DNA of 32,018 nt from JAHBNG01 sp039028975 (GTDB taxonomy: Bacteria > Chloroflexota > Anaerolineae > Caldilineales > Caldilineaceae): the NCBI GenBank assembly GCA_039028975.1, contig JBCCHB010000178.1, positions 1-32,018 on the forward strand, written 5' to 3'. Positions 17,001-25,800 of this stretch are shown one piece after another; the stretch's first letter is position 1, and the number at the start of each line of letters is the position of its first letter. The translations under genes and the position numbers were made by a program. A model generated the notes under the pieces. The model did not search any database and was not told where the DNA came from. It saw only the letters and a list, made by a program, of their open reading frames with translations.

Positions 17001-17635
17001 AAGAGGCTGAAGGAAATCGCATATTCGGCCATGAGCTCAGTAGCGTTTGATGTTGCCTGCCAACCTATCATTTCAGAGGCCGCAAACTCCCCCTTCAAGC
17101 CGTGACCGCGCAGGCTTTTAAGCACAGGCGGTGTAGAGAAGTCAATTTCAAGAGCCAAATCATCTGGTGTAGCTATCGCTTCCCGACCGCCATCTGTATC
17201 CAGGTAGACCCGGTATATACCCAAAGAAGGAGTGTCAACATCTGAATCTCCCTGTATACAGACATAAAGTGTTTGGTTCACATGAACTAGATAAAACGTG
17301 ACCAAGCTGTCGGATATGCTTTGGAATTGGCCAATAATGGCTTCTTCATAGGCTGCTTCGGTACAAACGCCATCTACGATAATCGCGCTTTCGGACTGTG
17401 GAATCAAAATCGAATCGATCTGCTGCATGTCTATGTGCACAGGGTTGGCCATATTGAGAGCTGAGAGAGAAGCTGTCATGGCACCACGCAAAAATAGCAC
17501 CATCAAGAGAAAGGCAAATAAAGGAATAAGCGTTATTTTACAGAGGATGTTTTTTGCAGTCATTCTTAGCAAGAAGTGGAATACTTCCGTAATGAATAAA
17601 AGACTTAAGCGAATCGATCGATAGATTTTTTTCAT
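14054..17635 (-). CDS. Large exported multidomain protein with CLCA-like zincin domain
   Basis: 1193-residue protein exported through an N-terminal hydrophobic segment (about residues 34-50), as signal peptide or anchor. A GAGGAG site 6 bases upstream supports the start. A DOMON/CBM9-like beta domain follows (about 80-255; IIVDGVCTEAAYEEA, LYVCIQGD, YRVYLDTDGG). Next is a cadherin-type Ig-like domain (about 265-347; KGSDSFDFSLIDD). A zincin-type metallopeptidase region carries HEWLHYALFLYDEYG: H604, E605 and H608, with D615 as possible third ligand. Its spacing equals the HExxHxxxGxxDE motif of CLCA proteins, but F612 replaces the usual glycine. NLYLPII occurs near 781, and about 400 residues of beta-rich domains complete the protein. 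The ~114 bp upstream is shared with the divergent CHAT gene. Substrate and peptidase activity are unproven. Confidence 0.75.
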   Translation of the reverse strand: MKKIYRSIRLSLLFITEVFHFLLRMTAKNILCKITLIPLFAFLLMVLFLRGAMTASLSALNMANPVHIDMQQIDSILIPQSESAIIVDGVCTEAAYEEAIIGQFQSISDSLVTFYLVHVNQTLYVCIQGDSDVDTPSLGIYRVYLDTDGGREAIATPDDLALEIDFSTPPVLKSLRGHGLKGEFAASEMIGWQATSNATELMAEYAISFSLLEDPCDRSFGLAVYHYLAESSTQAYGWPHESGDYQPSTWAVAELEDADCTQPPVAMPQMVTTTVNTPILIQLENLDANNVMIESPARAGHGALETSGAGFVTYYPDFNFKGSDSFDFSLIDDRDNRTSATVSITVRPEPKPANGLRFFDGQNRPIANDEVWVLCYSTDPTQGFVDNLLLQTDGNGVPLTPLPTECDQVAALRLRLQQPAKAGKSLPAYRVYSTSWRTGSGTPDIGSATCAPACPATDKVIIRDEWPLILFDVAISLEWTADDPIFESDLANGLHQASANLADLTDGYMAFGLYTISEGGENWNVADLRLHAANDLRPLAFVGGIVTETVSYTTGSPYTKTDGTTDNLTVNFAPAAAYFGRAWDGNNGHTGKWSDAEGFRTIVHEWLHYALFLYDEYGHTVIDETTGNPRTAYCTCSILSTEPGSEGKIHFCYENDMGDSQNPASVSAMAFHYHASELWHNLDSEEPDGACTNSAQYAVHSEADWQTLEKWYQIQGLDPASIGIAPLRSPSNGPLGESALTPSAMPTVRAAASLDSWGPLNDLFNLEPAISLPPTQTQRNLYLPIIRGEATDQAEQTIALQQSVGNEKGLSSRANDLSISVVSTIPITVANTAAQLYLFEYKPTQGLSRIVHQGTGIIGNDAATENFMGKIVVLGDLGNDRVRLFVDRYTFTPTVSVSIPHRFIFSSTQELGIIMDPMEATPNHWGSSLDLDYEMQNGVVSTMTVVLSGRMLTDNNQPTVQICVPDSTQGCLGEYQMQLDSQGHYTAEIDFTKTSLGAVPPYGIVRITHPELNFDGLVRWFRDGGGVGPAHNDVNAPKADGLVTVELSPTQALDRDCSRVMIMPAAHYPALQLPMVSGLDIKHKNGKLVGMPLDVDILAAPPNGACQDEDKIDNDFQAGPAKITLFYNQEAITRLGLTELDEQDLTIIRYNREAGGMWETTGLMTAVDTNLNLVSAEGIVWDGIYAIVWPGTP

Positions 17636-17749
17636 CTTTATCTCCTCATACCGGTTCCAACTATAAACTCAGTTCCGTCTAAAAACGGATGATGGATCTC
17701 TGTAATAGAGCTTCGGAAAATACAGCTTTCAAGTTGAAACACAGATAAA
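17636..17749. other. Shared divergent regulatory spacer between zincin and CHAT genes
   Basis: This is the only space for promoters of both divergent genes. It contains the minus-strand ribosome site GAGGAG, two GTTCC boxes (17654-17658, 17672-17676) that read GGAAC toward the zincin gene, and the word CGTCTAA reading toward the CHAT gene. GGAAC and CGTC resemble ECF sigma promoter words, but their relative spacing is wrong for a confident call. No sigma70 promoter stands out. Confidence 0.3.
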
Positions 17750-20200
17750 ATGCAGAATAACAAAAACGCTTATATAGAAACAGAGGAACGTCAGCTCAAA
17801 GAGCTAGCGGATAACGTGCGCCAAAATACAGAAGAGGCAGAAGCGAACTTTATCGGTGCTTTTGTCACAGTGGCTGAATTTTACTTAAACCGTGATGCAA
17901 AGCGCTTTATTTCAATCGTTGAAGCATATGCGAGTATGGAATTTAAGCAATCACATCACCAACACCTCTATACCTTTTACAAAGGACTTGTGTACCAAAA
18001 AGCAGGTCGATATCGTCACTCAATCAAAGTCTTTGATGAGCTGATAGCTCTAGGTGAGTTGAACACAAAATTGCGAGCGCGTTCGCTTAATTCTCGAGCT
18101 ATCTGCCAACGAATGTTAGCACACTACGAAGCCGCTCTTGATGATTACAAACAGAGCTTTGCTCTTTGGGAAGCCCTTGAAAACCAACATTATCAGGGTG
18201 TTGTCTTGATTAATATGGGCATAGTCTCTTATACGCTACAGATGTATCGAGAGGCAGAAACCTATTTGACGCAAGCCCTTACCATCTTCAAGCAATCGAA
18301 CGAAGGACAGATGCAAGCAGTCGTTCACAATGAATTGGGACTTCTCTATCGCGACTTAGGTCAATGGCACGATGCGCTCAAATCACTAAGGATCTACGTC
18401 GACTACCGTCGTATGGAAGGTTCAATAGACTATGTTGGCCATGGACTAAATAACATTGGCGAAGTTTATCTCTTTTCTGGTCAGTATGAACTGGCCCAAG
18501 AGGCTTTTCTGGAAGCAAGCACAATCATGCAGATCCCTGCCTATCGTGTCGATACATATCTCAATTTGGGGTTCGTTTCGATAGTCAATAATGCATTGGA
18601 TGAAGCTCGATCATACTTTACTCAGGCCCTTAAGCTCGCTACCGAAATTGACCGCCGTGACATTCTGCCCGGCATCCACTATCGCCTGGGCGAGACATCC
18701 CGTTTGCTGGGCAATAATATAGCTGCGCTGGCTTCCCTCAATGAGAGCGTTCGTATCATCGAAGAGACCCGTTCTCCACTGCAGGACGAAGGCATCAAGA
18801 TCAGTCTCCTTGGTCGTTGGCAGCAGATCTATGAGTCACAGGCATTGCTCTATCTACAAATGGGTAATGAAACAGCGGCGCTCCAAGCTGTAGAGCGCGC
18901 CCGCTCTCGCGCCTTTCTCGATATGCTTCTCTCCGGCTGTACAGATTCAGACCAAGAAACTCCTTTTACCAATGACGAGCCAATGACAGCCACAGAGATT
19001 CAGGCTTGTCTCCCTTCAGGGACAGCTTTGATTGAGTTCTTTGTTACTGGATTGCCAGGTACCAATAAAGGCATAACTGAAAATCTGCCACCAGGGAGCG
19101 ATGGTCTAAGCGCCCATCTACTGCCAGAGGAAAAAGTTCTCGCATTTGTTATAACAGATAAACATATTCAGATCGTCGAACTTGACGTGCAGGTATCGCA
19201 AATTCAGGCTCAGCTATTCAACAAGCGCGACGGGCGGCTGCGTGGTATGATGCCTGTTCCAGGTAAACGATTAGGTGCCATGCGGCGTTGGCACGATCTC
19301 GGTGAAAGGTTACTAGCTCCTCTCAGTCCGCTAGTTGACGACAAAAGGCACTTAATCTTTGTGCCTCACGGGATTCTCCACTATCTACCGCTTCATGCAA
19401 TGACCAAACCATCCCGCTTGACGGGGACAACCAATACGACTGTAAGCTATGCACCCAGTGCATCGGTTTTGTTCAATAGAGCAACTGCTTTGGCTTTCGC
19501 GGTGGCTTCTCCTATGCAACAAAGAGGAAGTGATCCGAAAATTCTTTCACTTGGCGTCAATGAAGATGGCTTGACTCATGCAGAAGCAGAAGCAGCGTGG
19601 ATTGCCGAAAGTTTTGGTGGAGATTGTTTAATCGGTCAGGATGTGAAGGCGCGTGCAGTTTGTGAAGTCATGCCGAACTACAACGTGCTACACTTCTCCT
19701 GTCACGGCCATTTTCAGCAAAGAGTACCAATGGATTCATCTCTGCAATTGGCGGATGGCGAACTGACCGCGGCGGATTTACTGCAATCGGTTCAGCTAAA
19801 AGCCGATCTCGTCACGCTCAGTGCTTGTGACACTGGCCTAAATGAGCTGCATCCTGGTGATGAACTCATGGGGTTGACCCGCGCCTTTTTGGGCTGTGGT
19901 ACCCGCTCACTTCTTGCAACACTGTGGCCGATACATGAGATTCCCACACGGATCTTTATGGAGTGCTTTTATGAAAGTTGGATGGCAGGTGCTAGCAAGG
20001 CCCAGGCTCTACTTGCTGCCCAACGATTGGTCGCTCACATGGATATAGATGCACTGAGTGAACAGCTTCGAGAGTATGGTATCTGCCAAGGCTCGACAAC
20101 TGATATGCTCGACCTTTTTCAATCCATGGCACCAGGGCAAGGACCGTTCGCACACCCTTATTACTGGGCAGGCTTCATACTGATTGGAGCATTTGATTAA
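17750..20200 (+). CDS. TPR-CHAT protein, caspase-like cysteine protease
   Basis: 816-residue cytoplasmic protein with no signal peptide. Residues ~60-400 are tetratricopeptide repeats; AHYEAALDDYKQSFALWEAL, MYREAETYLTQALTIFKQ and ALDEARSYFTQALKLATEI are clear examples. They end in a helical linker (ERARSRAFLDMLLSG). The C-terminal ~300 residues are a CHAT domain (caspase HetF associated with TPRs). HLIFVPHGILHYLPLHAM is followed by the catalytic histidine H652 in LHFSCHGHF and the catalytic cysteine C693 in VTLSACDTGL, then the conserved LMGLTRAFLGCGTRSLLATLW. In known systems the TPRs act as sensor or inhibitor and the CHAT domain cleaves a partner protein. It converges, 25 bp apart, with an anti-sigma-like gene, which is a plausible substrate. 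No strong ribosome site precedes ATG 17750. Confidence 0.92.
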   Translation: MQNNKNAYIETEERQLKELADNVRQNTEEAEANFIGAFVTVAEFYLNRDAKRFISIVEAYASMEFKQSHHQHLYTFYKGLVYQKAGRYRHSIKVFDELIALGELNTKLRARSLNSRAICQRMLAHYEAALDDYKQSFALWEALENQHYQGVVLINMGIVSYTLQMYREAETYLTQALTIFKQSNEGQMQAVVHNELGLLYRDLGQWHDALKSLRIYVDYRRMEGSIDYVGHGLNNIGEVYLFSGQYELAQEAFLEASTIMQIPAYRVDTYLNLGFVSIVNNALDEARSYFTQALKLATEIDRRDILPGIHYRLGETSRLLGNNIAALASLNESVRIIEETRSPLQDEGIKISLLGRWQQIYESQALLYLQMGNETAALQAVERARSRAFLDMLLSGCTDSDQETPFTNDEPMTATEIQACLPSGTALIEFFVTGLPGTNKGITENLPPGSDGLSAHLLPEEKVLAFVITDKHIQIVELDVQVSQIQAQLFNKRDGRLRGMMPVPGKRLGAMRRWHDLGERLLAPLSPLVDDKRHLIFVPHGILHYLPLHAMTKPSRLTGTTNTTVSYAPSASVLFNRATALAFAVASPMQQRGSDPKILSLGVNEDGLTHAEAEAAWIAESFGGDCLIGQDVKARAVCEVMPNYNVLHFSCHGHFQQRVPMDSSLQLADGELTAADLLQSVQLKADLVTLSACDTGLNELHPGDELMGLTRAFLGCGTRSLLATLWPIHEIPTRIFMECFYESWMAGASKAQALLAAQRLVAHMDIDALSEQLREYGICQGSTTDMLDLFQSMAPGQGPFAHPYYWAGFILIGAFD

Positions 20201-20225
20201 ATACAAAAAGGTGGTCATCAAGGAT

Positions 20226-21146
20226 CTACAATAATTTTACGTGGACACCCAAATGCCCCAGTTCTTCTCTTGGGATTGATTCAAATTCGGCAATGCCACC
20301 CTCATCGGTCTCTTGGTGGATTTCATTGTCCCCATAGCCCAAAACAATTGGGATTCCCGAACCATCGTTATTTGCGCGCTCTAAGCTATAGAGTGAAATC
20401 TCTATATAGCAGAGCGATTCGTCTTCCGGGTCTGCAAAGGCAGATACTTCAATTTCCCAGCCTTCAACTTCGCCGTTTTCCAGCAAGACTTGAGCCAAAG
20501 GCGCGCCTAAAGCTCTTGACTTCATAGCCCATCCACCTGCCGCCTGCGTCTGCAATCCAGATCCAAAAACTATGGTGATGCCGCCTAAAGTATCCTCTAT
20601 CCATTCGCGACCAGCATTAACTGCTTCCTCAATCAGGGAGGCAATTTTGAGCGGTTCACTCTGGATCAAGGTCGCTTCGGCATTGGAGGAAGACGTCGTT
20701 TCGCCTAAAAAAGAAAGATCGAATTGAGGGTAACAGCCAGTCACGGGTATCGTGTCGGCGAGGCTTAATTGTGTCAATTCCACTATGTTGGCGTAGGCAA
20801 TCGCACACTGAGGGCAAAGCATCAAGTGGGTTTTGACATCAGAAATTTTGTCTGCATCTATTTCGTCCATGACTATCCTGTCAGCACCCAATGTCGCACG
20901 GCTTTCGTCCTGAAGTCGGGCGTTAAGTTGAGCATGAACGAATTCTGGGAGCAGCCTTTGGCAGGTTGTGCAATCAAGTGAATCATCTATGCTAAGATGA
21001 AGGGCTGTCATCCATTTTCGTACCTGCTCCGCCGTATGAAGTTTGCCAAGTTGCTCAGCGATTTGCTTGACGCGCTCTAGATCGATTGGCTCAGCGTGTA
21101 ATAGATTAATCCAACGTCGAATAAGGTCGTTATGTTGTTCTCTCAT
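20226..21146 (-). CDS. Soluble zinc-finger anti-sigma-like protein
   Basis: 306-residue protein. Residues ~55-125 form a ZAS/zf-HC2-type zinc site with C59xxC62 and H107xxxC111xxC114 (DCTTCQRLLPEFVHAQL ... THLMLCPQCAIAY). This module binds ECF sigma factors. The ~50-residue helical N-terminus is not recognised. Unlike most anti-sigma factors it has no membrane span. Residues ~160-306 appear to be soluble beta-rich sequence ending in a segment like carboxypeptidase-regulatory domains (ETDEGGIAEFESIP). It follows the ECF sigma gene on the same strand after an unusual 459-bp gap, and it converges with the TPR-CHAT gene. I infer that it holds the sigma factor and might be cleaved by the CHAT protease. 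No cleavage site is identifiable from sequence. Confidence 0.72.
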   Translation of the reverse strand: MREQHNDLIRRWINLLHAEPIDLERVKQIAEQLGKLHTAEQVRKWMTALHLSIDDSLDCTTCQRLLPEFVHAQLNARLQDESRATLGADRIVMDEIDADKISDVKTHLMLCPQCAIAYANIVELTQLSLADTIPVTGCYPQFDLSFLGETTSSSNAEATLIQSEPLKIASLIEEAVNAGREWIEDTLGGITIVFGSGLQTQAAGGWAMKSRALGAPLAQVLLENGEVEGWEIEVSAFADPEDESLCYIEISLYSLERANNDGSGIPIVLGYGDNEIHQETDEGGIAEFESIPREELGHLGVHVKLL

Positions 21147-21605
21147 GGTATGGATGATACCTCTTTATTCACTGCATAATCCTCTGCTGATTGATACACA
21201 GCGCAACCTCTGGTTGCAAATAATCAATAAACTGTAATCAGTGACACACACCAACATCTTCATGCATGGCGCAGTTTGTGCTGGATGGTGACACAGAGTG
21301 TTTCAATCGCAGCCGCAAAGCGTTACATATCACTTAGGGGGGGTGAAACAGTCGTTTGCTTAGTTTGCTACGCTGTAGTCGTTTTGAGGATAGCTATTTC
21401 TTAGGTTGGCTAGAGAGCAGGTACCGAACTTCCAACCGGGTTGAGTTTATACTGCGGTCGTTTTGAAAACAGGTGTATTTTCGAAAGCCCTCTCAGAGAG
21501 ACTAAAAACCTGCTTTCAAACGGAGCCGAGTATAGATAGCAAATATCTGTTTCTATTCGGGGCTGAGTAGAAAGCGGAAGAAGTACACCATTTCTTTCTC
21601 TTTGA
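21147..21605 (-). other. 459-bp leader between sigma and anti-sigma genes, with repeats
   Basis: No supported ORF. The motif TGACACACA lies at 21242-21250 and a variant TGACACAGA at 21289-21297; the former also occurs upstream of the sigma gene (22422-22430). CTGTAGTCGTTTTGA (21373-21387) has a diverged direct copy at 21452-21466. An imperfect inverted repeat spans 21459-21522 (CGTTTTGAAAACAGGT against ACCTGCTTTCAAACG). The gap is long for two genes expected to be co-transcribed, so it may hold a separate promoter for the anti-sigma gene or an inserted repeat. Confidence 0.45.
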
Positions 21606-22391
21606 TTATTGAGCGGTCCACTCATCCCATAATCTACGCAGATCAGGATCCTTCTCTAGCCTATCTATTGCACGGTGGCGCAATATGTAAACACTATTCT
21701 CGCTAATATTTAATGCCTCTGCAATCTCCTTGGTTGACAAATCATACACATAGGTTAGGACGAGTACCCAGACGGTATTCTTTAAACGCTTATTTTTGAC
21801 TAAAAATTCAGCCATCCAACGAAACAATTCTTCCCCCAGCTCAGCGTGAAAGGCTTCCTCAACTGGTGAGGGCTGAACAGAATCCATAATTTGACTGATT
21901 TCGTGGTCATCCACATCTGCATCAGATTCACCTGGTAAGGGTTGTGTTCGAGCTTGGTCGCGATCTCGTCGGTAGAAATAGTTGGATGCTACTTGCCAAA
22001 GCTTACCATTCGCAAATGCTAAAAACGCCCCGGGAATTTGGCACTCATGGAGTTTGTGAAAGACACGTTCGATTGCGTCTTGGGTGAGTTCCTCTGCAAT
22101 CTGTGAATCCCCATTGGCAAATTTATAGATGGCCCGGTCATAGAGATAACGGGCAAGCTCTCCAAAGGCAACCTCGCGGCGGTTTCCATCTGCACCGCAA
22201 CATTCGTACCACTCTTCACAATAAATGGACATGCCTGTAGGCGTTAACACCTCAGCGGTATGTTTGGACTCTGTCTCTCCAATGCGTTGATGCATTCGGC
22301 GCGCAAGTTCCGTCGCAGAGAGCAAATGCCATCCATGACGTTCAAGTAATTTTGAGCCGATTTCTTGACATTGGGTGCAGAGCGAGTCCAT
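21606..22391 (-). CDS. ECF-like RNA polymerase sigma factor with cysteine-containing N-terminal extension
   Basis: 261-residue sigma70-family protein. Region 2 is at about residues 78-145 (AEELTQDAIERVFHKL, then the NGKLWQVASNYFYRRDRD block). Region 4 is at about 190-250, with helix-turn-helix LSTKEIAEALNISENSVYILRHRAIDRLE. Region 3 is absent, as in ECF factors. The first ~75 residues are extra and hold C5xxC8 plus C58, C64 and C65, a possible metal or redox site. No ribosome site precedes ATG 22391. A -10-like TAGAAT ends about 9 bases before it, so the mRNA may be leaderless. The anti-sigma-like gene lies downstream on the same strand. Target promoters are unknown; shared TGTGTGTCA words upstream of both genes hint at autoregulation. 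Confidence 0.85.
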   Translation of the reverse strand: MDSLCTQCQEIGSKLLERHGWHLLSATELARRMHQRIGETESKHTAEVLTPTGMSIYCEEWYECCGADGNRREVAFGELARYLYDRAIYKFANGDSQIAEELTQDAIERVFHKLHECQIPGAFLAFANGKLWQVASNYFYRRDRDQARTQPLPGESDADVDDHEISQIMDSVQPSPVEEAFHAELGEELFRWMAEFLVKNKRLKNTVWVLVLTYVYDLSTKEIAEALNISENSVYILRHRAIDRLEKDPDLRRLWDEWTAQ

Positions 22392-22892
22392 AACAAAATT
22401 ATTCTAGCATACCTGAGTTGTTGACACACAATAGTTCAAAAGCCGAAATATTTTCTGTCACACAACGACTATGCTCTATTGGATTTCATTCTTAGTGAAA
22501 GGAATTTGATTTTGAATACGCTTAGTGGGTAATCGGCCGATTTCTGTACATGTCTCTCGATTCGTTTTAACCATATTCAGTAGAGGATACGCTGCACCTG
22601 TAACCAAGCGCGATCAGCGGAGCGAGCATCGTCAGATGCAAAGTGGTACGTTGCAATCTACCCTAAAAGAAACAGGGATTAAAAGGTTAGAAAGATGAAA
22701 ATCTGTGCAATCTTCAAATTCCTGTTTTCTTTCATCCTCGGTGGTGCAAGGCAGTGCATGGGAACCTCCTGAGATGAATGAAGGAAAGATGATATGAGGT
22801 TCTATTTCAAACTGTTCAAAGAAGTGATACGGCTATCAACTGCACTCGAAGAACCCAATCTTCTTATTAATCTAACATAATGGAGAAAGATA
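22392..22892. other. 501-bp intergenic region between sigma factor and M64-like gene
   Basis: It contains the sigma-gene upstream region with TGACACACA (22422-22430) and TGTCACACA (22457-22465), an intergenic repeat at 22666-22732, and the ribosome site GGAGAAAG just before the gene at 22893. No ORF in it is supported, and no clear sigma70 promoter for the plus-strand gene was found. Confidence 0.4.
22666..22732. repeat. Intergenic hairpin repeat, copy 2 (ATCTGTGCAATCTT type)
   Basis: AAAGAAACAGGGATT (22666-22680) pairs imperfectly with AATTCCTGTTTTCTTT (22717-22732), around a nested AAGAT/ATCTT pair. The segment 22701-22726 matches 13988-14013 (copy 1) in the same orientation. Together they indicate a dispersed intergenic repeat of the ATCTGTG-AATC kind. 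Confidence 0.5.
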
Positions 22893-25800
22893 ATGTTGCT
22901 TAGAATAATTGTGAACCGGCTTCGGACCACCGTAGGCTTTGTGGCCCTGATGTCCATTCTTGCCATCCTTATCATGCCAAACAGTGCCTTAGCCATGCCC
23001 AATGCCCATTCAGATCATCCTATTGGTCAGGAAGATGTTCATGGCGCTTCTACTATGATGACTATCCCTTTGAGGTATCGCGTGATCATTGAGAGCGTAA
23101 CGGCAACAAACAACTTCGATGGTTCCTTAGATATAGATCGGGCAGATTTCTTTTCTAGGATCCGCATCAATGACGAAACCTTCACGTCACCAATCATCAG
23201 CAATAACGATGAAATTGGAGATGAACGATGGCAGTTCTCTAAATTGGTTCATATCGAAGACTTGGCTGCTGACACCATTTCAATTTCTATCGAAATCTGG
23301 GATTCTGACGACTTTGGGAATCGACAGCAGGCGGATTTAACTGGTGATGCCGACCTTGGACTGACCCTGACGGTTGACGCTAGTGACTGTACTATCCCTG
23401 GGACTGCCGGATCCGTGACAGGTACAGTTAGTGGTGCCTGTGGTCAAACATTGGAAAGCAAGGGAACTGATTCAGAAAATACCGCCGATATCGAATTTCG
23501 CATTGAGGCTGAATTTCCTCCCAGTGGCTCAGATCTGGAGATCCTCTGTCTTCATGACCCGATATGGCCACAAGCAGGCGAAATCGTGACGATACAGGCC
23601 GAAGCGCTGGACAAAGCCCTCAATGCGAAAATCGTTGATTCTATTCAGGTTTGGTTTCAGGATACATCAATCCCAGCACAAACATGTTCGAATGCAAATG
23701 AATGTAGCACAACACTTAGGGCTACAGCCAGTGGTGATACCATGATCTATCGCTGTGAGGCTACCGATGATGGCGAGACAGTTTCGAGTGGAAATCACAT
23801 CCTTCAAGTAGGAAACCCTAGAGGGGGCGACGCAGTTCCTGTTCTGCGCACGGGAGAAGAATCTGGCAGTGTTGATGTTGTCTTTATTCCAGATGAAGAC
23901 AGCTATCCAAGCGCGCTTGATGCAAATTTCTTAGGCGATGTACGGGTGGCCATTCTCAATGCCTATTACGGTGGCATGCCAAACGTCACAGGTGCTGATT
24001 CTGAATATGGCGAACGGCTCTTTCTTAGCAACCAGGACAAATTCAACTTCTGGATCGCCCAAACTAGAGGCGATATTGATGGCTCACGAACTGGTCCATG
24101 TACACGCCTTGAGCCACCAAGCAACTGGGATGATTACACCTTTGCGGATGTTGGCGCGATTCTGCACACAGATATTTTACGCGATTGTAGCTCTCCGAAC
24201 CAAAGAATTTTCGGTTCCGAACCGATAAATGAAAGAACAATCATCCATGAAACGGCCCACGTGCCATTTGGTTTGGCCGATGAATTTTGCTGCGATAGTT
24301 TCTATTTTCAACCAGAGACGCGCCCTAATATCTATAGCAGCATTGAGCAATGTCAGGCCGATATCATCAATTTAGGAGTCTATGATCTGCTGGTTGGCGA
24401 TCCGGTACGTACCTCATCCTCATGTCTCCAACTTCGACATCCCATGACTCCTACGCTCACGAACGGCTGGTTCACCTCGGAGCCGTCTGCAGATCCCACA
24501 TCTGACGGAGATATCATGTTTCGCTCCAGAACTGGAGAATTGAATGGGGCCGATGTTCGGAAGTTCGAGGAGCTTTTTGATCAGTGTAGAAATGCTGATT
24601 GTGGTGGTAGCAGCGGTTCGATGGCTTCTGGAGCATCGATACAGAACGGACTCCAGTCGGAGCAGACTTTTGGATTGGCAGGCTTGGATAAAATTGCGCT
24701 AATCACGCTTGACTTTATAGGCCGCGATACCGTGAGACTTACAGGTGCAGAGGTAGCCTATGGCAAGAATCCACACTATTCAGGCAATCCAGCCATGTTA
24801 CGGGTAGATCTATTCGACGCTACTGGCCAACTCATTAACCAATGGAACGAATGGCATCCACTGCTGCGCATAGGCACTCTGGACTTTGATGGCTCCGATG
24901 TGGTACACGGTAAGAGCGGATGGCTTGAGACCGGCCCCGGGCGATTTGTGGTTCCTTTCTCACCAGATATGGCTACCATGAAGATCACCGACGTGGAATT
25001 CGATACGACGTTGTTTGCCCTTAACCTAGTTCCTATTATTTCAGAATTCTGTGCCGCAAATCCAGCGGATCCTGATTGCGAGGCGTTCCTCAAGTGGGGT
25101 GAACCTGCTATTGAGGTCGTTCCCGAACAGGCGCAACCTGGAGACCAAATTAGGATTCGAGGTATTGGCTACACGCCGGGCGGTTACATAGGTACTCTCT
25201 TCTGGGAAGATACCTTCTCTACGACCTTTACCATTCCGGCTGAGGGTAGCTTTGTACAGACCATGACGGTCCCATCCGTTCTCTCTGGCACCTATGAGAT
25301 CACAGTTTGTGCACTGGATCCATGTGCGTCTGGTGTTCTTCAACAGATAGCCACTACCAATATCCAAGTGCTAAGGGAACCGCGCGGTACGCTCGTTCCC
25401 CTCAATCACTGGTGGAGTCCAGATCGTGCAGACAACGGGAGCTTTACCGATATCTATTGGTCGGGCATGACTGGCGACATGCGTGCCCCAGATTACAGAA
25501 TGGTTGGTATTGACGGATATGTCTTCAACCCTGGACTGCCCAAGCCCAATGGAACGATTCCACTCTACCACTGGTACAGTCCAAGCCGTGGAGATAATTT
25601 CACAACAGCCGATCCGGCATGGGCTGGCTCAGTAGGCGATCCAGACCGTAGCCCAGACTATCAGGCACAGGGCGTCATTGGCTACATCTATCCCAATCCA
25701 GGGCATGGCCGAGTACCGCTCCATAGTTGGTATGACCCAGAGCGAGGTGACAACTTTATTACAAGCAACCCTGACTGGCAAGGAGCCAAAGATCAGACGC

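Noticed and set aside
17653..17682. ECF-type promoter (GGAAC / CGTCTAA words) between the zincin and CHAT genes
   Set aside because: The words exist, but their orientation and spacing do not fit a -35/-10 pair for either gene.
17750..22391. A genuine type III-E (gRAMP/Craspase) locus
   Set aside because: No Cas7-11/gRAMP gene, CRISPR array or Csx30/Csx31 homologue is recognisable; only the regulatory logic is similar.
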